Source of the DNA: Porphyridium purpureum
Lineage: Eukaryota; Rhodophyta; Bangiophyceae; Porphyridiales; Porphyridiaceae
Length of the DNA: 64,000 nt
NCBI GenBank assembly: GCA_008690995.1
Contig: VRMN01000010.1
Span: 310,001 to 374,000 of the forward strand
Direction: 5' to 3'
Shown here: positions 1-8,646 of the stretch, piece by piece
Layout: each line of letters opens with the position of its first letter
How positions within the stretch are numbered: the first letter of the stretch is position 1
The notes under the pieces: model-generated
What the model saw: only the letters and a program-made list of their open reading frames with translations
The model's database searches: none
Told to the model about the DNA's origin: nothing
Program-made: the position numbers and the translations under genes

Positions 1-1503
1 CGACAACAACAACAAGACCATCATCAGCACCAAAATCAAGCGGAACAAGGATGGCATCAGCGCTGGCAACAAGAGATAGAGCAGCGGAACAGGCAGAACG
101 TGATGACCGACCCAGGAAACTTGGATACCCTTTTACCTGCATGGATCATGAGCGAGTCTGCGCGAGATCATCCTCTTCCCGCCCGGGGTCCGTTGGATCC
201 GCAAGCACAGAACGGAACATTACCGTTTGCGCAGTTGAGTGACCATGCCAAGAAGCCAAAATTGCAGAACCCGCCCAAAAAAGTCAAAAAGAGCAGTCGG
301 CCAGGCGCTAGAATATCGGAAGATAATGATCCCGCACGTTCAGTGCTTGGAATACCCGGTGAAGGTGCGGCCAGGCTTCACGCCGATGCTTCCACTTCAG
401 CGCGCGATCAAAAGAGCATGGATAAGCAGCGGCAAAGGATCTCTAGTCATGTGCCAGGTCGTAAACTGTGCCCGGCGTGTACTGAGATATGTCCATCGGC
501 AGTGCGAACGTGCTCTAAATGCGCATACGAATTCCGGCCGCGCACCATAAAGAACGCACGAGCGCGATTGGGTAAGCGTGGGAAAAAGTTCTGTCCAAGC
601 TGTGGTGCAGAAAATGCCGCAGCTTCCTCGCTCTGCAAGGCCTGTGCACATGTCTTTCGAGTCAAGTTGGACGTAAGATCTGCAAAGGCAGCCAAATCCG
701 GGGCGAATGTAGCGGCAAGCAAGCCCGGGCTCAATGTCACGGCCTCAGCCGGTTCCAGTGCCGTCAATCACGACGAGGCGAATTCTCATAACCTCGAGGC
801 CGTTCTGTCGGAGCCGGAGCTTCACTTTGCGGCGATGCGACCCGAGTCGACCGGCCCGATCCATCTACCGACAATGGAAAAGTCAAAGCTGGTAGAAGAG
901 AAGACCAAGCGAAAAAAGTCGCCAGAAAAGGCGAAACCCCCTCTCAAGAAAGCTCGGCATCCACAGCTGCAGAAACGCAAGGACGCTGAGGTGATCGAAC
1001 GGACGTTTGCGATGACTGCCGGCGGCAAAGTGGAAAATACGGGTCCGAGCGCTGATGAGAGGCATCTACCCGAGTGTGAAGGTGCGAGTGTTGTGAGCAA
1101 CGCACTGCCGTATGTGTCAGAGCCTTTGTTCTTCCCTGAGCATTCGAAAAGGAGTAGTGTCAACACCAGTCCTCCTCATCTGCCCAATGGTATAGGTTTT
1201 GGCATTCCGTCCATTTCTGGAGAGCTTCTGAACGGCAGGGATACACTTTCGATCCTGCGCGATGCCCCCTTTGGAAGGCCTTGGGCGAATGGCGGACCAG
1301 GTGCGAGCCTCGACTTTGGGTTTGCGCAGCTGCCGTCGCAAAACGGACAACCCCATGTTGCGCCAAACTCAAATGCTGACGTCGGTGCTGGTCGTCTTGG
1401 GGCGGCGCCCTATTACCTTCCGCCCATCACAACGATGGGATCTGGGTATAGCGAAGCAAGCGGAAGCGACAAAGACGACGAACGGAACGAGAGGATTGCA
1501 TAG
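1..1503 (+). CDS. Zinc-ribbon (UPF0547-like) protein, 5' end outside the window
   Basis: The reading frame is open from base 1 to the stop at 1501-1503, so the gene starts upstream of the window; an internal ATG at 100 is unlikely to be the real start. The visible protein begins with a Gln/His-rich stretch coded by CAA repeats. Two zinc ribbons of C-x2-C...C-x2-C type follow, coded near 463-540 and 589-660, each ending in an aromatic residue after the last Cys pair (C-x-x-C-A-Y-E-F and C-x-x-C-A-H-V-F). This pattern is typical of the UPF0547 family, whose function is not established. The remainder is Lys/Arg-rich and then Ser/Pro/Gly-rich and looks disordered. A nuclear or nucleic-acid-binding role is possible but is only inferred from composition. 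Confidence 0.75.
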   Translation, partial: RQQQQDHHQHQNQAEQGWHQRWQQEIEQRNRQNVMTDPGNLDTLLPAWIMSESARDHPLPARGPLDPQAQNGTLPFAQLSDHAKKPKLQNPPKKVKKSSRPGARISEDNDPARSVLGIPGEGAARLHADASTSARDQKSMDKQRQRISSHVPGRKLCPACTEICPSAVRTCSKCAYEFRPRTIKNARARLGKRGKKFCPSCGAENAAASSLCKACAHVFRVKLDVRSAKAAKSGANVAASKPGLNVTASAGSSAVNHDEANSHNLEAVLSEPELHFAAMRPESTGPIHLPTMEKSKLVEEKTKRKKSPEKAKPPLKKARHPQLQKRKDAEVIERTFAMTAGGKVENTGPSADERHLPECEGASVVSNALPYVSEPLFFPEHSKRSSVNTSPPHLPNGIGFGIPSISGELLNGRDTLSILRDAPFGRPWANGGPGASLDFGFAQLPSQNGQPHVAPNSNADVGAGRLGAAPYYLPPITTMGSGYSEASGSDKDDERNERIA

Positions 1504-1660
1504 AGCAAGCAAGCCAACCATGGCGGGCAGACAGGAGCGTCTGCCAATTCAGACTGAGCGTGATGTACTTTAGGTTCTAGTAAGCGCGAGACTTTTTCTG
1601 CCCATTTGGAGCGTAGCAGACTCTGAACTCGATGTCTGGCATGTTTCAACCCGAAAGGTC

Positions 1661-2434
1661 TCACTTGTTGTAACCAGAGCCCTTGCGGATTTCTGTGGCG
1701 CGGTATATCTGAGACAGTGGCAGGCAAGGGGATGGTAGCAAGTTAGTACGCTGCGCGCATCATAGGTCGCGATACGACAAGAGGGTCATGTTCTGTGCGC
1801 AACACCGAGAGGAAATTAAAAGCAAGACAAAGGGATGGGACCAAGGAAAGACGGAAACGAGAACTGAACGCACCTGTTCGCATATCAAAGCCCTCGCCAT
1901 CTTGTGTGTAAACGTCAACTCACTGAGGCTGAGAAAATGTTGCACGTACTTTCGCTTCGTGCGAGGCGCTGCGGCGTCTTGTTTGATGACGTAAGGCAAG
2001 CCGTCGGCGCCGCCGATGACAAAGGTGATGTGGCTGTTACCCAATTCTGCCCATTTATAGAAAAGTTCAGCAAACTGCGCAGACGAGCCTGGTGCATCCC
2101 CGCATTCGTCTAGCGCAACGACGTACCCGCGCTGCTTGTCGCCGTCCAGCCGCGCAACGAGCGTCTCGTTGTCCTTGATGTAGTCTGCTTTCAGATCCAC
2201 GGCATTGCTTCCGCGCATCCGTGTGGCGTGCTCAGCCACCGGCACCTCCGCCCACGCCTCCTTTGCGCTCTTCTTCCCCACCGTTAGCACCGACACGTGC
2301 ACAAGGCACCGAACGCCGCCGTGACTCGTTGTCCGTGAGGACGCCGTAACGTGCGCGCAGAAGCAGGACGCGCGACGGCAGAAGCTTCCAGAGAGGGTGC
2401 GACCCAAGACAGCGCTGAATGCCACATTGGCCAT
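1661..2434 (-). CDS. rlmH: RlmH-type SPOUT rRNA methyltransferase, organelle-targeted, two exons
   Basis: This encodes a homologue of bacterial RlmH, the SPOUT enzyme that N3-methylates pseudouridine 1915 of 23S rRNA using SAM, so its likely substrate is organellar large-subunit rRNA. Exon 1 (2434-1874) carries the motifs L-D-E-x-G, S-S-x-x-F-A and F-V-I-G-G-A-x-G, then L-S-L-S-x-L-T-F-T-H-K-M-A-R, and ends in E-Q. Exon 2 (1708-1661) supplies I-Y-R-A and a short tail ending Y-N-K, which matches the expected RlmH C-terminus. Splicing gives about 202 residues, against about 155 in bacteria; the extra N-terminal 40-50 residues are Ser/Arg/Ala-rich like a transit peptide. I chose the ATG at 2434 for that reason; an in-frame ATG at 2491 is also possible. 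Confidence 0.85.
1709..1873 (-). other. Spliceosomal intron in the RlmH gene (165 nt)
   Basis: On the minus strand the intron begins GTGCGT after an exon ending CAG and ends in a pyrimidine-rich tract followed by CAG. A perfect TACTAAC branch site lies about 40 nt before the acceptor. Removing it keeps the frame (phase 0) and restores the conserved E-Q-I-Y-R-A motif of RlmH, which reading through the donor would lose. Confidence 0.85.
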
Positions 2435-2518
2435 GGCCGTGCTGAGATCAAACGTGTCGTTGCCGTTCGCGTTCTTCAACGTTGCCGTCAAAACGATTAC
2501 AAGCTTTACTGGGCTGCA

Positions 2519-3541
2519 TCACTTCTGCGAATGGGCTTGAGCCAGAGCGAGCTCTTCGTCGATCTGCGCGAGCCAAAGATTGGAGGTTGCGGAAGCATCG
2601 TTGGAGGTGAGAATGCGCTCTTTGCAGGCTTGAAGGCTGTTGACAAGCTGCGCTTGCGTCTCACGTAGCGATGCGTCGTCCGCAATGCGTCCTCTCGTTT
2701 CGCGAAGCGCCCATGCAACGTTCAATGCAGAAGACACCTGCAGAGACAGGCCGTTTTTCTGCAGAGCGGCTGCATGCCCCATGGCGCTGGCCATGAGCTC
2801 GACCACCCTTTCACAACAAGGCACCGGTTGATGTGGATCAGAGTCAGGCACCGAGTCTATATCTGTCTCGGAAGATATAGCCATCGATTCGCCTTCGGGT
2901 CGGACGTTTTCCCAGACGCACAGTGCCCATGTTGTGCACAGAAGCACGCGGTATTCAGTCATGGTGTCATTTGTCTCACCGTCGACCATCAAAGAATCGA
3001 GCATGTGCAACACGCGCTCGAACCGGCGCATGGCGTCCCGCCAAACACTGGAGGGTGCTCTGCCACTGGTCCACTCCGGGTGATATCGCGCCATGCACGA
3101 GAGTTCTGCGCACTTGAACTCGGCCACAACGGCTTCAAGCCATGGCCTCACGGACTGTTCCTGCTCTTCCAGGACCACGCACGCGCGCGCGTACCGTACG
3201 CACGCAGCTGCATAATTTTTGCCCAGCTTTTCATGCCTCGCTGCAGCTTGCAGCAAGTATTGCACAGCAGCGACCGGCTCCATCCCTCGAACATGCGCTT
3301 CCACGGTTGTCTCAACCTGCGCATTGAGCGCGGTGTCGCGCTCGACGCCGTGCACATCCGCTCCACAGCGCAGACAATCCCGCAGCCGTTCCGCGCACAT
3401 GTGGCAAAACGTGCAGCCGCATGGCGTCACACGAGACGCGTCGAACAGCATTGTCTTGCACAGCGGACACTCATACACACTCGACTGCGTGCCACCGCCA
3501 AAGCCCAGCGGGCACTGCGCCTGCGCGTCCTTCCTCGCCAT
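2519..3541 (-). CDS. NCA1-like RING/helical-repeat protein
   Basis: The predicted protein has 340 residues. Near its N-terminus it reads C-P-L-G-F-G-G-G, followed by a RING-like zinc module (C-x2-C, then P-C-G-C-x-F-C-x2-C, then C-x2-C-G-A-D). This order, with the C-P-(L/I)-G-F-G-G lead-in and the G-A-D close, resembles plant NCA1 (NO CATALASE ACTIVITY 1), a catalase chaperone with a RING-like domain and TPR-type repeats. The usual RING His is replaced by Cys (C-G-C-T-F-C). The rest is helical, with Ala/Leu-rich segments compatible with TPR-like repeats. I chose the ATG at 3541 because upstream codons in this frame overlap the promoter and coding region of the divergent gene at 3737 and look non-conserved. 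A role in catalase folding is inferred from the family only. Confidence 0.65.
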   Translation of the reverse strand: MARKDAQAQCPLGFGGGTQSSVYECPLCKTMLFDASRVTPCGCTFCHMCAERLRDCLRCGADVHGVERDTALNAQVETTVEAHVRGMEPVAAVQYLLQAAARHEKLGKNYAAACVRYARACVVLEEQEQSVRPWLEAVVAEFKCAELSCMARYHPEWTSGRAPSSVWRDAMRRFERVLHMLDSLMVDGETNDTMTEYRVLLCTTWALCVWENVRPEGESMAISSETDIDSVPDSDPHQPVPCCERVVELMASAMGHAAALQKNGLSLQVSSALNVAWALRETRGRIADDASLRETQAQLVNSLQACKERILTSNDASATSNLWLAQIDEELALAQAHSQK

Positions 3542-3736
3542 GGCTCTCTTTGTAGCCAATGCGGTGATCAGACGTCTTTCCGAAGGCTGACGAACGCGCT
3601 CACGCGCGGCTGAACAAGTCGCCTCTGCGCTCTCTCGCTCTCCTGTGAGCAGCTCAAGGCTCAGTCGTCGGGCCTCTACAGCAGGGGAAAGGATTGGCGT
3701 TGGCGTGATGCGCAGACAGAGGCGGTGGTGGGTGGT
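3542..3736. promoter_or_regulatory. Divergent intergenic region between the NCA1-like gene and the array
   Basis: This 195-bp gap separates two genes that point away from each other, so it should hold both promoters. I see no clear TATA box. It marks the left edge of the tandem family array. Confidence 0.3.
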
Positions 3737-4279
3737 ATGAAAGGTCTGTGGGGTCCCTTCTACGCGATACGCATCGGGCGGAACTCGTTTCGCGGCGTGC
3801 TGCTGAAAGAGGATGAGTACCAGTTGATGCTGAAGGGCGAAAAGAACCCGATCGCGAGCATAAAGACGAGGCTGACACAGGCGATTGACTTCTGCCGGAC
3901 GCCGAAAGGCGGCGGCTGCTTGACGTGGTATGCATTTCGACACGGCAAGAAGGGTGCGCGGGGGTTTGTCAAGACGAAGGAAAATCTCGAGATCATCAAG
4001 GAGCGCGTGGATGGACCAATGCTTGAGACACATCTCTTTGCGAACGCAACGCAGGCTATAGTGTTCTGTCAGCAGGCTGGAACATCCAGCAAAGACTGGA
4101 AGAAGTTTGGCAAGTCGATCAACTTTCTTTCACAGAACAAGGACCTTTCTGTTCCAATCATGTGGTCCGAGTTTTGGGTCAAAAATGCCGAGCGAGGCGC
4201 GATTCGCACCGGTCCGATTCCACTAAGCAATCCTTCGCTCATGGAAGCACTCGAGAAAGGCTGGGATTCGGAAGATTGA
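3737..4279 (+). CDS. Single-module HBD protein without a presequence
   Basis: This 180-residue protein is the smallest member and the first in the array. Half A starts at residue 8 (F-Y-A-I-R-I-G-R), with F-R-G-V at about 18-21 and the Q-A-I-D-F-C helix at about 48-53. Half B starts near residue 64 with W-Y-A-F-R-H-G-K-K-G-A-R-G and contains F-A-N-A-T-Q-A-I-V-F-C-Q-Q-A-G-T followed by D-W. The module thus begins almost at the start Met, and no targeting sequence is visible. The frame is open upstream to about 3614 but has no earlier ATG, so either the protein is not targeted or a 5' exon was missed. RNA or hybrid binding is inferred from the fold assignment. Confidence 0.75.
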   Translation: MKGLWGPFYAIRIGRNSFRGVLLKEDEYQLMLKGEKNPIASIKTRLTQAIDFCRTPKGGGCLTWYAFRHGKKGARGFVKTKENLEIIKERVDGPMLETHLFANATQAIVFCQQAGTSSKDWKKFGKSINFLSQNKDLSVPIMWSEFWVKNAERGAIRTGPIPLSNPSLMEALEKGWDSED

Positions 4280-4870
4280 GCGATACTTTCGCGCTCAGCT
4301 GAAGCTTGCAGCTCGCGCTTCGCACAGCAAAAAAACAAAAAGAGAAACAGAAAGAGAGTCAGAGTGGAAAGGTCGCATCGGGCACACGTACACGAGGAAG
4401 TATCGCACGCAACGCAAGTCATGCGCAGGACAGTCATGAAGCACAATGCGGCGTGAATTATTTTGCCGTCCGGTGTGTATCCGTCTTGCTTATGATTCGA
4501 AAAGCGGTCTTCAAGAAGTGCGTCATACGCAGGTAAGGCTATGGCGTGCAGCATACGCGTGCAGTCTTTCACCATAGCCTGTTGTCCTGTAGATCAAAGT
4601 CTCAGAAAGACTGCACTAGCGCTGATTTTAGGAAAATCACGAGACAAATCCAGGGTTAGATGCCAATATCGTCACTCGCTTCCTCCTTTGACACGTCCCC
4701 ATGCTCATACCGCGGCCACATGATCGACTCTGTCGTAGTTGGGTTAAATAAGGATTCTTTCTCAGCACGCCCTTGCCCTTGGCGTCCGTTCGCGACGATT
4801 GCAGTCTGTCTCAGGTGAAGCACGCGCGCGTGCGCGCGCAGCGGTAGCAGGCCTCCGAGCATGCGCGGAC
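4280..4870. other. Intergenic, no feature recognised
   Basis: This 591-bp gap has no supported gene. Its right half contains AT-rich GGGTTAAATAAGG near 4741, about 130 bp before the next ATG, which may be part of a promoter. Confidence 0.3.
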
Positions 4871-6868
4871 ATGTTCCTCTTCCGCTCAGTGCAGCTCGCA
4901 CGAGCTAAACGCCTCGAGTCCCTCTGGGATGGAGCACCTTGGCCTCGGCCGGGCAGCGTCGAGGCCTCGAAGAAACGAGCTTTGAAGAAGTCTGGCAAGC
5001 GCGCAAAGCCTGGGAACGGCTCTGATCCAGGCCATGACGGGATCGCCGGGCCATTCTACGCAGTGCGGATTGGACCGGGCGGCTTCCGGGGCGTCATGCT
5101 CCGGAACGCAGAGTACCAGGCCCTGTTGAGTGTGGTGGTCCCGGCGAGAGGGAAAAAGATCGTGGAGCTGAGCGAAGCGCAGGAATATTACCGAGGCGGA
5201 GACAGGAGAGGAATTCCGCCCAACTTCTTTGCGTTTCGGTATGGGAAGGACGGCGCCAGAGGGGTTGTCGTGGGCCCAAGGCATTTGAGGCATATTCAGA
5301 AACGCGTGTCTTCGCCGAGTTTCCAGGTAGAGGAGTTTGATAACGCAACGCAAGCCATGATTTACTGCCAGCAGGCTGGCACGCCTCTTGAAGATTGGAA
5401 AGATGTCTGCGACTCACTGAAGTACCTGGCCAATAACCCCAGTCTGTACATTCCCAATTTGTGGGCAGACTTTTTGGTGCAGAAGACGTTGACAGGTCTC
5501 CTTCCGCGTGGCCCTCTCGTGCCTCCAGATTTGTCTATGGATCCAGCGTGTCCGTCCGGCGAGCTTCCGGGTTTCATGGATCCCATGTCTGCCAATGCGA
5601 AAGCATTTTGGTGTAGCCCGCCTCTGCCACCTCTCTACTACCCGAAAGTCAACAAGCTTGGGATGGTTTTGGACGAAACGAGGCTTGACCTCGATGCACA
5701 AAAGCGAGGCCCCTTCTACGCGATTCGCTGCGGTCGCGGCTGGTTTCGAGGCGTGGTCCTGAAGAAGGAGGACTACAAAGAACTGCTGCGAGGGGCCAAG
5801 GTTGCGAAGGGACGGAAAGAAGAAACACTGACTGAAGCCCTTGCTTTCTGCCGGAGGCGCAAGCCGCGTGGCAGCCTCACTTTTCATGCGTTCCGATATG
5901 GCAAAAATGGCGCCCGAGGTATCGTCCTTGCGCCGGATACCCTCGAGAAGATAGAGAGACGCGTGGGCTCGCCCTTCTTTCAGACGCAACGATTTCAAAC
6001 CGCAACGCAGGCAATCATCTTTTGTCAGCAAGCCGGTACCTCTTCTGTCGACTGGAGGAAACCCGGCAGAGCCATCCGTTATCTTGCGGACAATCCGAGT
6101 CTGGATGTGCCGAGTTTATGGTCTGACTTCCTAGTCAAGAGTTGGCGAAGACCCACTCTTTCGTGTGGCCCGCTGCCTGTTCACCGCACCGCTCCACCGG
6201 TACGCGCACATCCACCGGATTCTCATGTCGAGCAACAAACAAATGTAGCTGTTGCTGCAGACGCAGAGAGCATGGAAGAAGGGCAGCCACTTGCTCAGGC
6301 CCCGCTTCCGGGGACCGTTGATGAAAATCGAGCAACAGCCCGGTTGACGGACGTTGAGGCACGGGACTTTGCTGAGAAGCTCATGCCTTTAAAGGGCCCC
6401 TTTTATGTCATTCGGCGGGGACAGGGCTCGTTTCGAGGCGTGGTGCTGAGAAAGGACGAGTTCCGAGACATAATGGGAGGGCAAAGGGCTTCTATCGGAC
6501 GACGTATAGACTCGTTCCTCGACGCACTCGCAGAATGCCGAAATCCTAAAGGAGGTTGCCATTTATTCTTTGCCTTTCGATATGGCAAGGATGGCGCGCG
6601 CGGACTTGTCAAGACGAGAGAGAACCTGGAGATAGTGCTCGAGCAAGTATATTCTCCTTCGGTTCAGAAGAGGGTATTCCCAACTGCCACGCAAGCACTG
6701 GTCTTTTGCGAACAGGCCGGCACCAAGTACAAGGATTGGAAACGCCTGGGCAGGTCGGTCCGATTCTTCGTGCAGAATCCGCATCTCCGTACGCCGACTT
6801 TGTGGTCCCGCTACTTCATCAGAAGACCGGGACGAAGCCTTGTCATGACGGGTCCCTCCCTCATATAA
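4871..6868 (+). CDS. Triple-module HBD protein
   Basis: The product has 665 residues with three complete modules beginning near residues 62, 282 and 511. Each ends with the helix containing C-(Q/E)-Q-A-G-T and D-W, followed by a P-x-L-W-x-(D/R)-(F/Y)-(L/F)-(I/V) segment. Linkers of about 60-100 residues are Pro/Ala-rich and look flexible. The N-terminus (M-F-L-F-R-S-V-Q-L-A-R-A-K-R-L) is Arg-rich and could be an organelle presequence, although the usual R-x-I-H-x-S motif is absent. The start is the first in-frame ATG. It is the only member here with three modules, which makes it the best candidate for contacting an extended nucleic acid. Confidence 0.8.
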   Translation: MFLFRSVQLARAKRLESLWDGAPWPRPGSVEASKKRALKKSGKRAKPGNGSDPGHDGIAGPFYAVRIGPGGFRGVMLRNAEYQALLSVVVPARGKKIVELSEAQEYYRGGDRRGIPPNFFAFRYGKDGARGVVVGPRHLRHIQKRVSSPSFQVEEFDNATQAMIYCQQAGTPLEDWKDVCDSLKYLANNPSLYIPNLWADFLVQKTLTGLLPRGPLVPPDLSMDPACPSGELPGFMDPMSANAKAFWCSPPLPPLYYPKVNKLGMVLDETRLDLDAQKRGPFYAIRCGRGWFRGVVLKKEDYKELLRGAKVAKGRKEETLTEALAFCRRRKPRGSLTFHAFRYGKNGARGIVLAPDTLEKIERRVGSPFFQTQRFQTATQAIIFCQQAGTSSVDWRKPGRAIRYLADNPSLDVPSLWSDFLVKSWRRPTLSCGPLPVHRTAPPVRAHPPDSHVEQQTNVAVAADAESMEEGQPLAQAPLPGTVDENRATARLTDVEARDFAEKLMPLKGPFYVIRRGQGSFRGVVLRKDEFRDIMGGQRASIGRRIDSFLDALAECRNPKGGCHLFFAFRYGKDGARGLVKTRENLEIVLEQVYSPSVQKRVFPTATQALVFCEQAGTKYKDWKRLGRSVRFFVQNPHLRTPTLWSRYFIRRPGRSLVMTGPSLI

Positions 6869-7211
6869 ATAGAAACCGATTCTTCTTCCGGTGCACCAGC
6901 GCGCCGTGACTACAGTCCTTCGCAGGTGATCGCTGGCCGACGATGTCACTGTTCTGATCCTTGGCGAAGCGATTCCAATCCTCAGTCCTGCGAGCAGCAA
7001 AGGCACGCAGCCAAAATCGTGTCTTTCATCGAGGGCTGTTGCCTGCGCTGAACCATCATTCACGTGAGTAAAGGGAGAAGCTCCGGTTTTCTCGGGCATT
7101 GCGTAAAGCGCGGAGGCGAGAAGAGCGGTGGGCGCATGCGCAGGGTCCCCTCGTGTGCCGTACTCATTTCCTTCAATCATTCCTTGACGTTTGTTGTACG
7201 TGTGGCGGGCG

Positions 7212-8096
7212 ATGCTGGGGCGCTGTTTGGGCCGGGGACATTACTGGCACGTCGATGTCTTAAGGGGCGTGCTTGACACGCCGCACTGGATACATACGAG
7301 TGCCGTGACGCTGAATCAACCCAGAGTGCGGATCAAATTGAACCCGGATGATTTCCCCAAGCTGGAAAGGGAGAATGATAATCCGTATCATGAGCTGACG
7401 CTCGAAGAGAAACGTGCAAGGGTCCGTACAGAAGACTACGACTTGGGCAAGTTGAAGCTCGTCAACAAGTTTTATGCAATTCGGAAAGGCAAGCACTCGT
7501 TCCGAGGCGTGGTTTTCACGGCAAAGGAGTACGGCTCTTTGGTGCTCGGCATCAAAAATTTCAAAGGCGAACGCGTTGATCACGGTCTAGATAGAGCCAT
7601 CGACTATTGTATGTCCGAGAGGTTCAAGAACCAGAAGCGTTATCCCGCACCACAGTTTGACGCGTTCCGGTATGGCGTCAACGGCGCAAGAGGCATTGTT
7701 GTAAAACCAAACTGTTTTCAGCATGTGCTAGCGCGAGCCGTCTCGCCTCATACAGAGATCGAGTCGTTCCCCACTGCGACGCAAGCGCTGGTGTATTGCG
7801 TCCAGGCCGGCACGCCGTATACAGATTGGGAGGCGCTGGATAGCTCGCTTGTGTTTATGTCATACATGCATCTACAAACGCCAATCTTGTGGTCGAAGTA
7901 CCTGATCATGTACGCGAACAGCGAGCTACCAACCGGCCCGCTCTGTCACCCGGATCCGCCGACGGACAGTTCCACAGTTCAACGGCCCAAGAAAAAGCAG
8001 CCTGCTGTCCTCGAGATCCCGTTTGTGGGCCATGTGCCAGAAGGCTCTGACAGCTCGTCCGGAATTTTTCCGTTGGCCGACCAAGTCGAAGAGTAA
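7212..8096 (+). CDS. Single-module HBD protein with presequence
   Basis: This product has 294 residues. The N-terminal 30 residues form a basic stretch ending in H-W-I-H-T-S-A-V-T-L, a variant of the family presequence motif with His in place of Arg. Half A starts near residue 87 (F-Y-A-I-R-K-G-K), half B near residue 149 (F-D-A-F-R-Y-G). The conserved helix reads Y-C-V-Q-A-G-T-P-Y-T-D-W, with Val in place of Glu. A Lys/Pro-rich tail of about 50 residues follows the module and carries no RNase H-like domain. Confidence 0.8.
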   Translation: MLGRCLGRGHYWHVDVLRGVLDTPHWIHTSAVTLNQPRVRIKLNPDDFPKLERENDNPYHELTLEEKRARVRTEDYDLGKLKLVNKFYAIRKGKHSFRGVVFTAKEYGSLVLGIKNFKGERVDHGLDRAIDYCMSERFKNQKRYPAPQFDAFRYGVNGARGIVVKPNCFQHVLARAVSPHTEIESFPTATQALVYCVQAGTPYTDWEALDSSLVFMSYMHLQTPILWSKYLIMYANSELPTGPLCHPDPPTDSSTVQRPKKKQPAVLEIPFVGHVPEGSDSSSGIFPLADQVEE

Positions 8097-8646
8097 TCGA
8101 GCCGAGGGATTTAGCGCGTCAGATATGGATCGGACCAGACATAGAAGTCTACTCAGCGCTCGGGCAAGCCATTGTATTCCTGTTCAATCGACCCGCAGTG
8201 CGCCTCAAGACGAGCCCCGCGCGCAAACGGTTTCTGACTCTTGGACATGAGCACTAGGCACGATGCTGCCGAGTATCAGGCTGATTCGCGTCTGCGCTTG
8301 TAATAATGCAGCACGAAGAGCAGTGGACAGCGTGGTTCAGTCAGCCTGTGACGCGCAGCACGCCATTGCTCAGCCGAGAGCGTCACCAAGCCCGGACCGA
8401 ACAAGGGACGCCGCGTGTGTACAATATTAAAGTAAATGCATCAAGCCGAGAGCTTTAGCTGGACGAAGAGCGGGTCTGGCATCGCGAGCGCGTGGCAGTG
8501 GTGTTGGATACCACGGCGGTGCGTCTCACTCACTTCGCATCACGCCGCTGCGCGATCTCACGGCGGCCATTTACCACGTCGAGAATCGGATCGCGGAGGC
8601 ACGAGGGTAATGCGGCGTGCGCGTTGTGCGGTGTGCGGCGCCGGTA
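8097..8646. other. Intergenic, no feature recognised
   Basis: No supported gene lies in this 550-bp gap. Shorter empty gaps of the same kind occur at 6869-7211 and 14006-14333. Confidence 0.3.

Noticed and set aside
447-767. Long antisense frames inside the zinc-ribbon and other genes
   Set aside because: They mirror the codon structure of the sense genes and show no motifs of their own.
3614-3736. A 5' exon and acceptor site upstream of the 3737 gene
   Set aside because: The frame is open and CAG trinucleotides follow pyrimidines, but no matching donor exon with a presequence could be identified.
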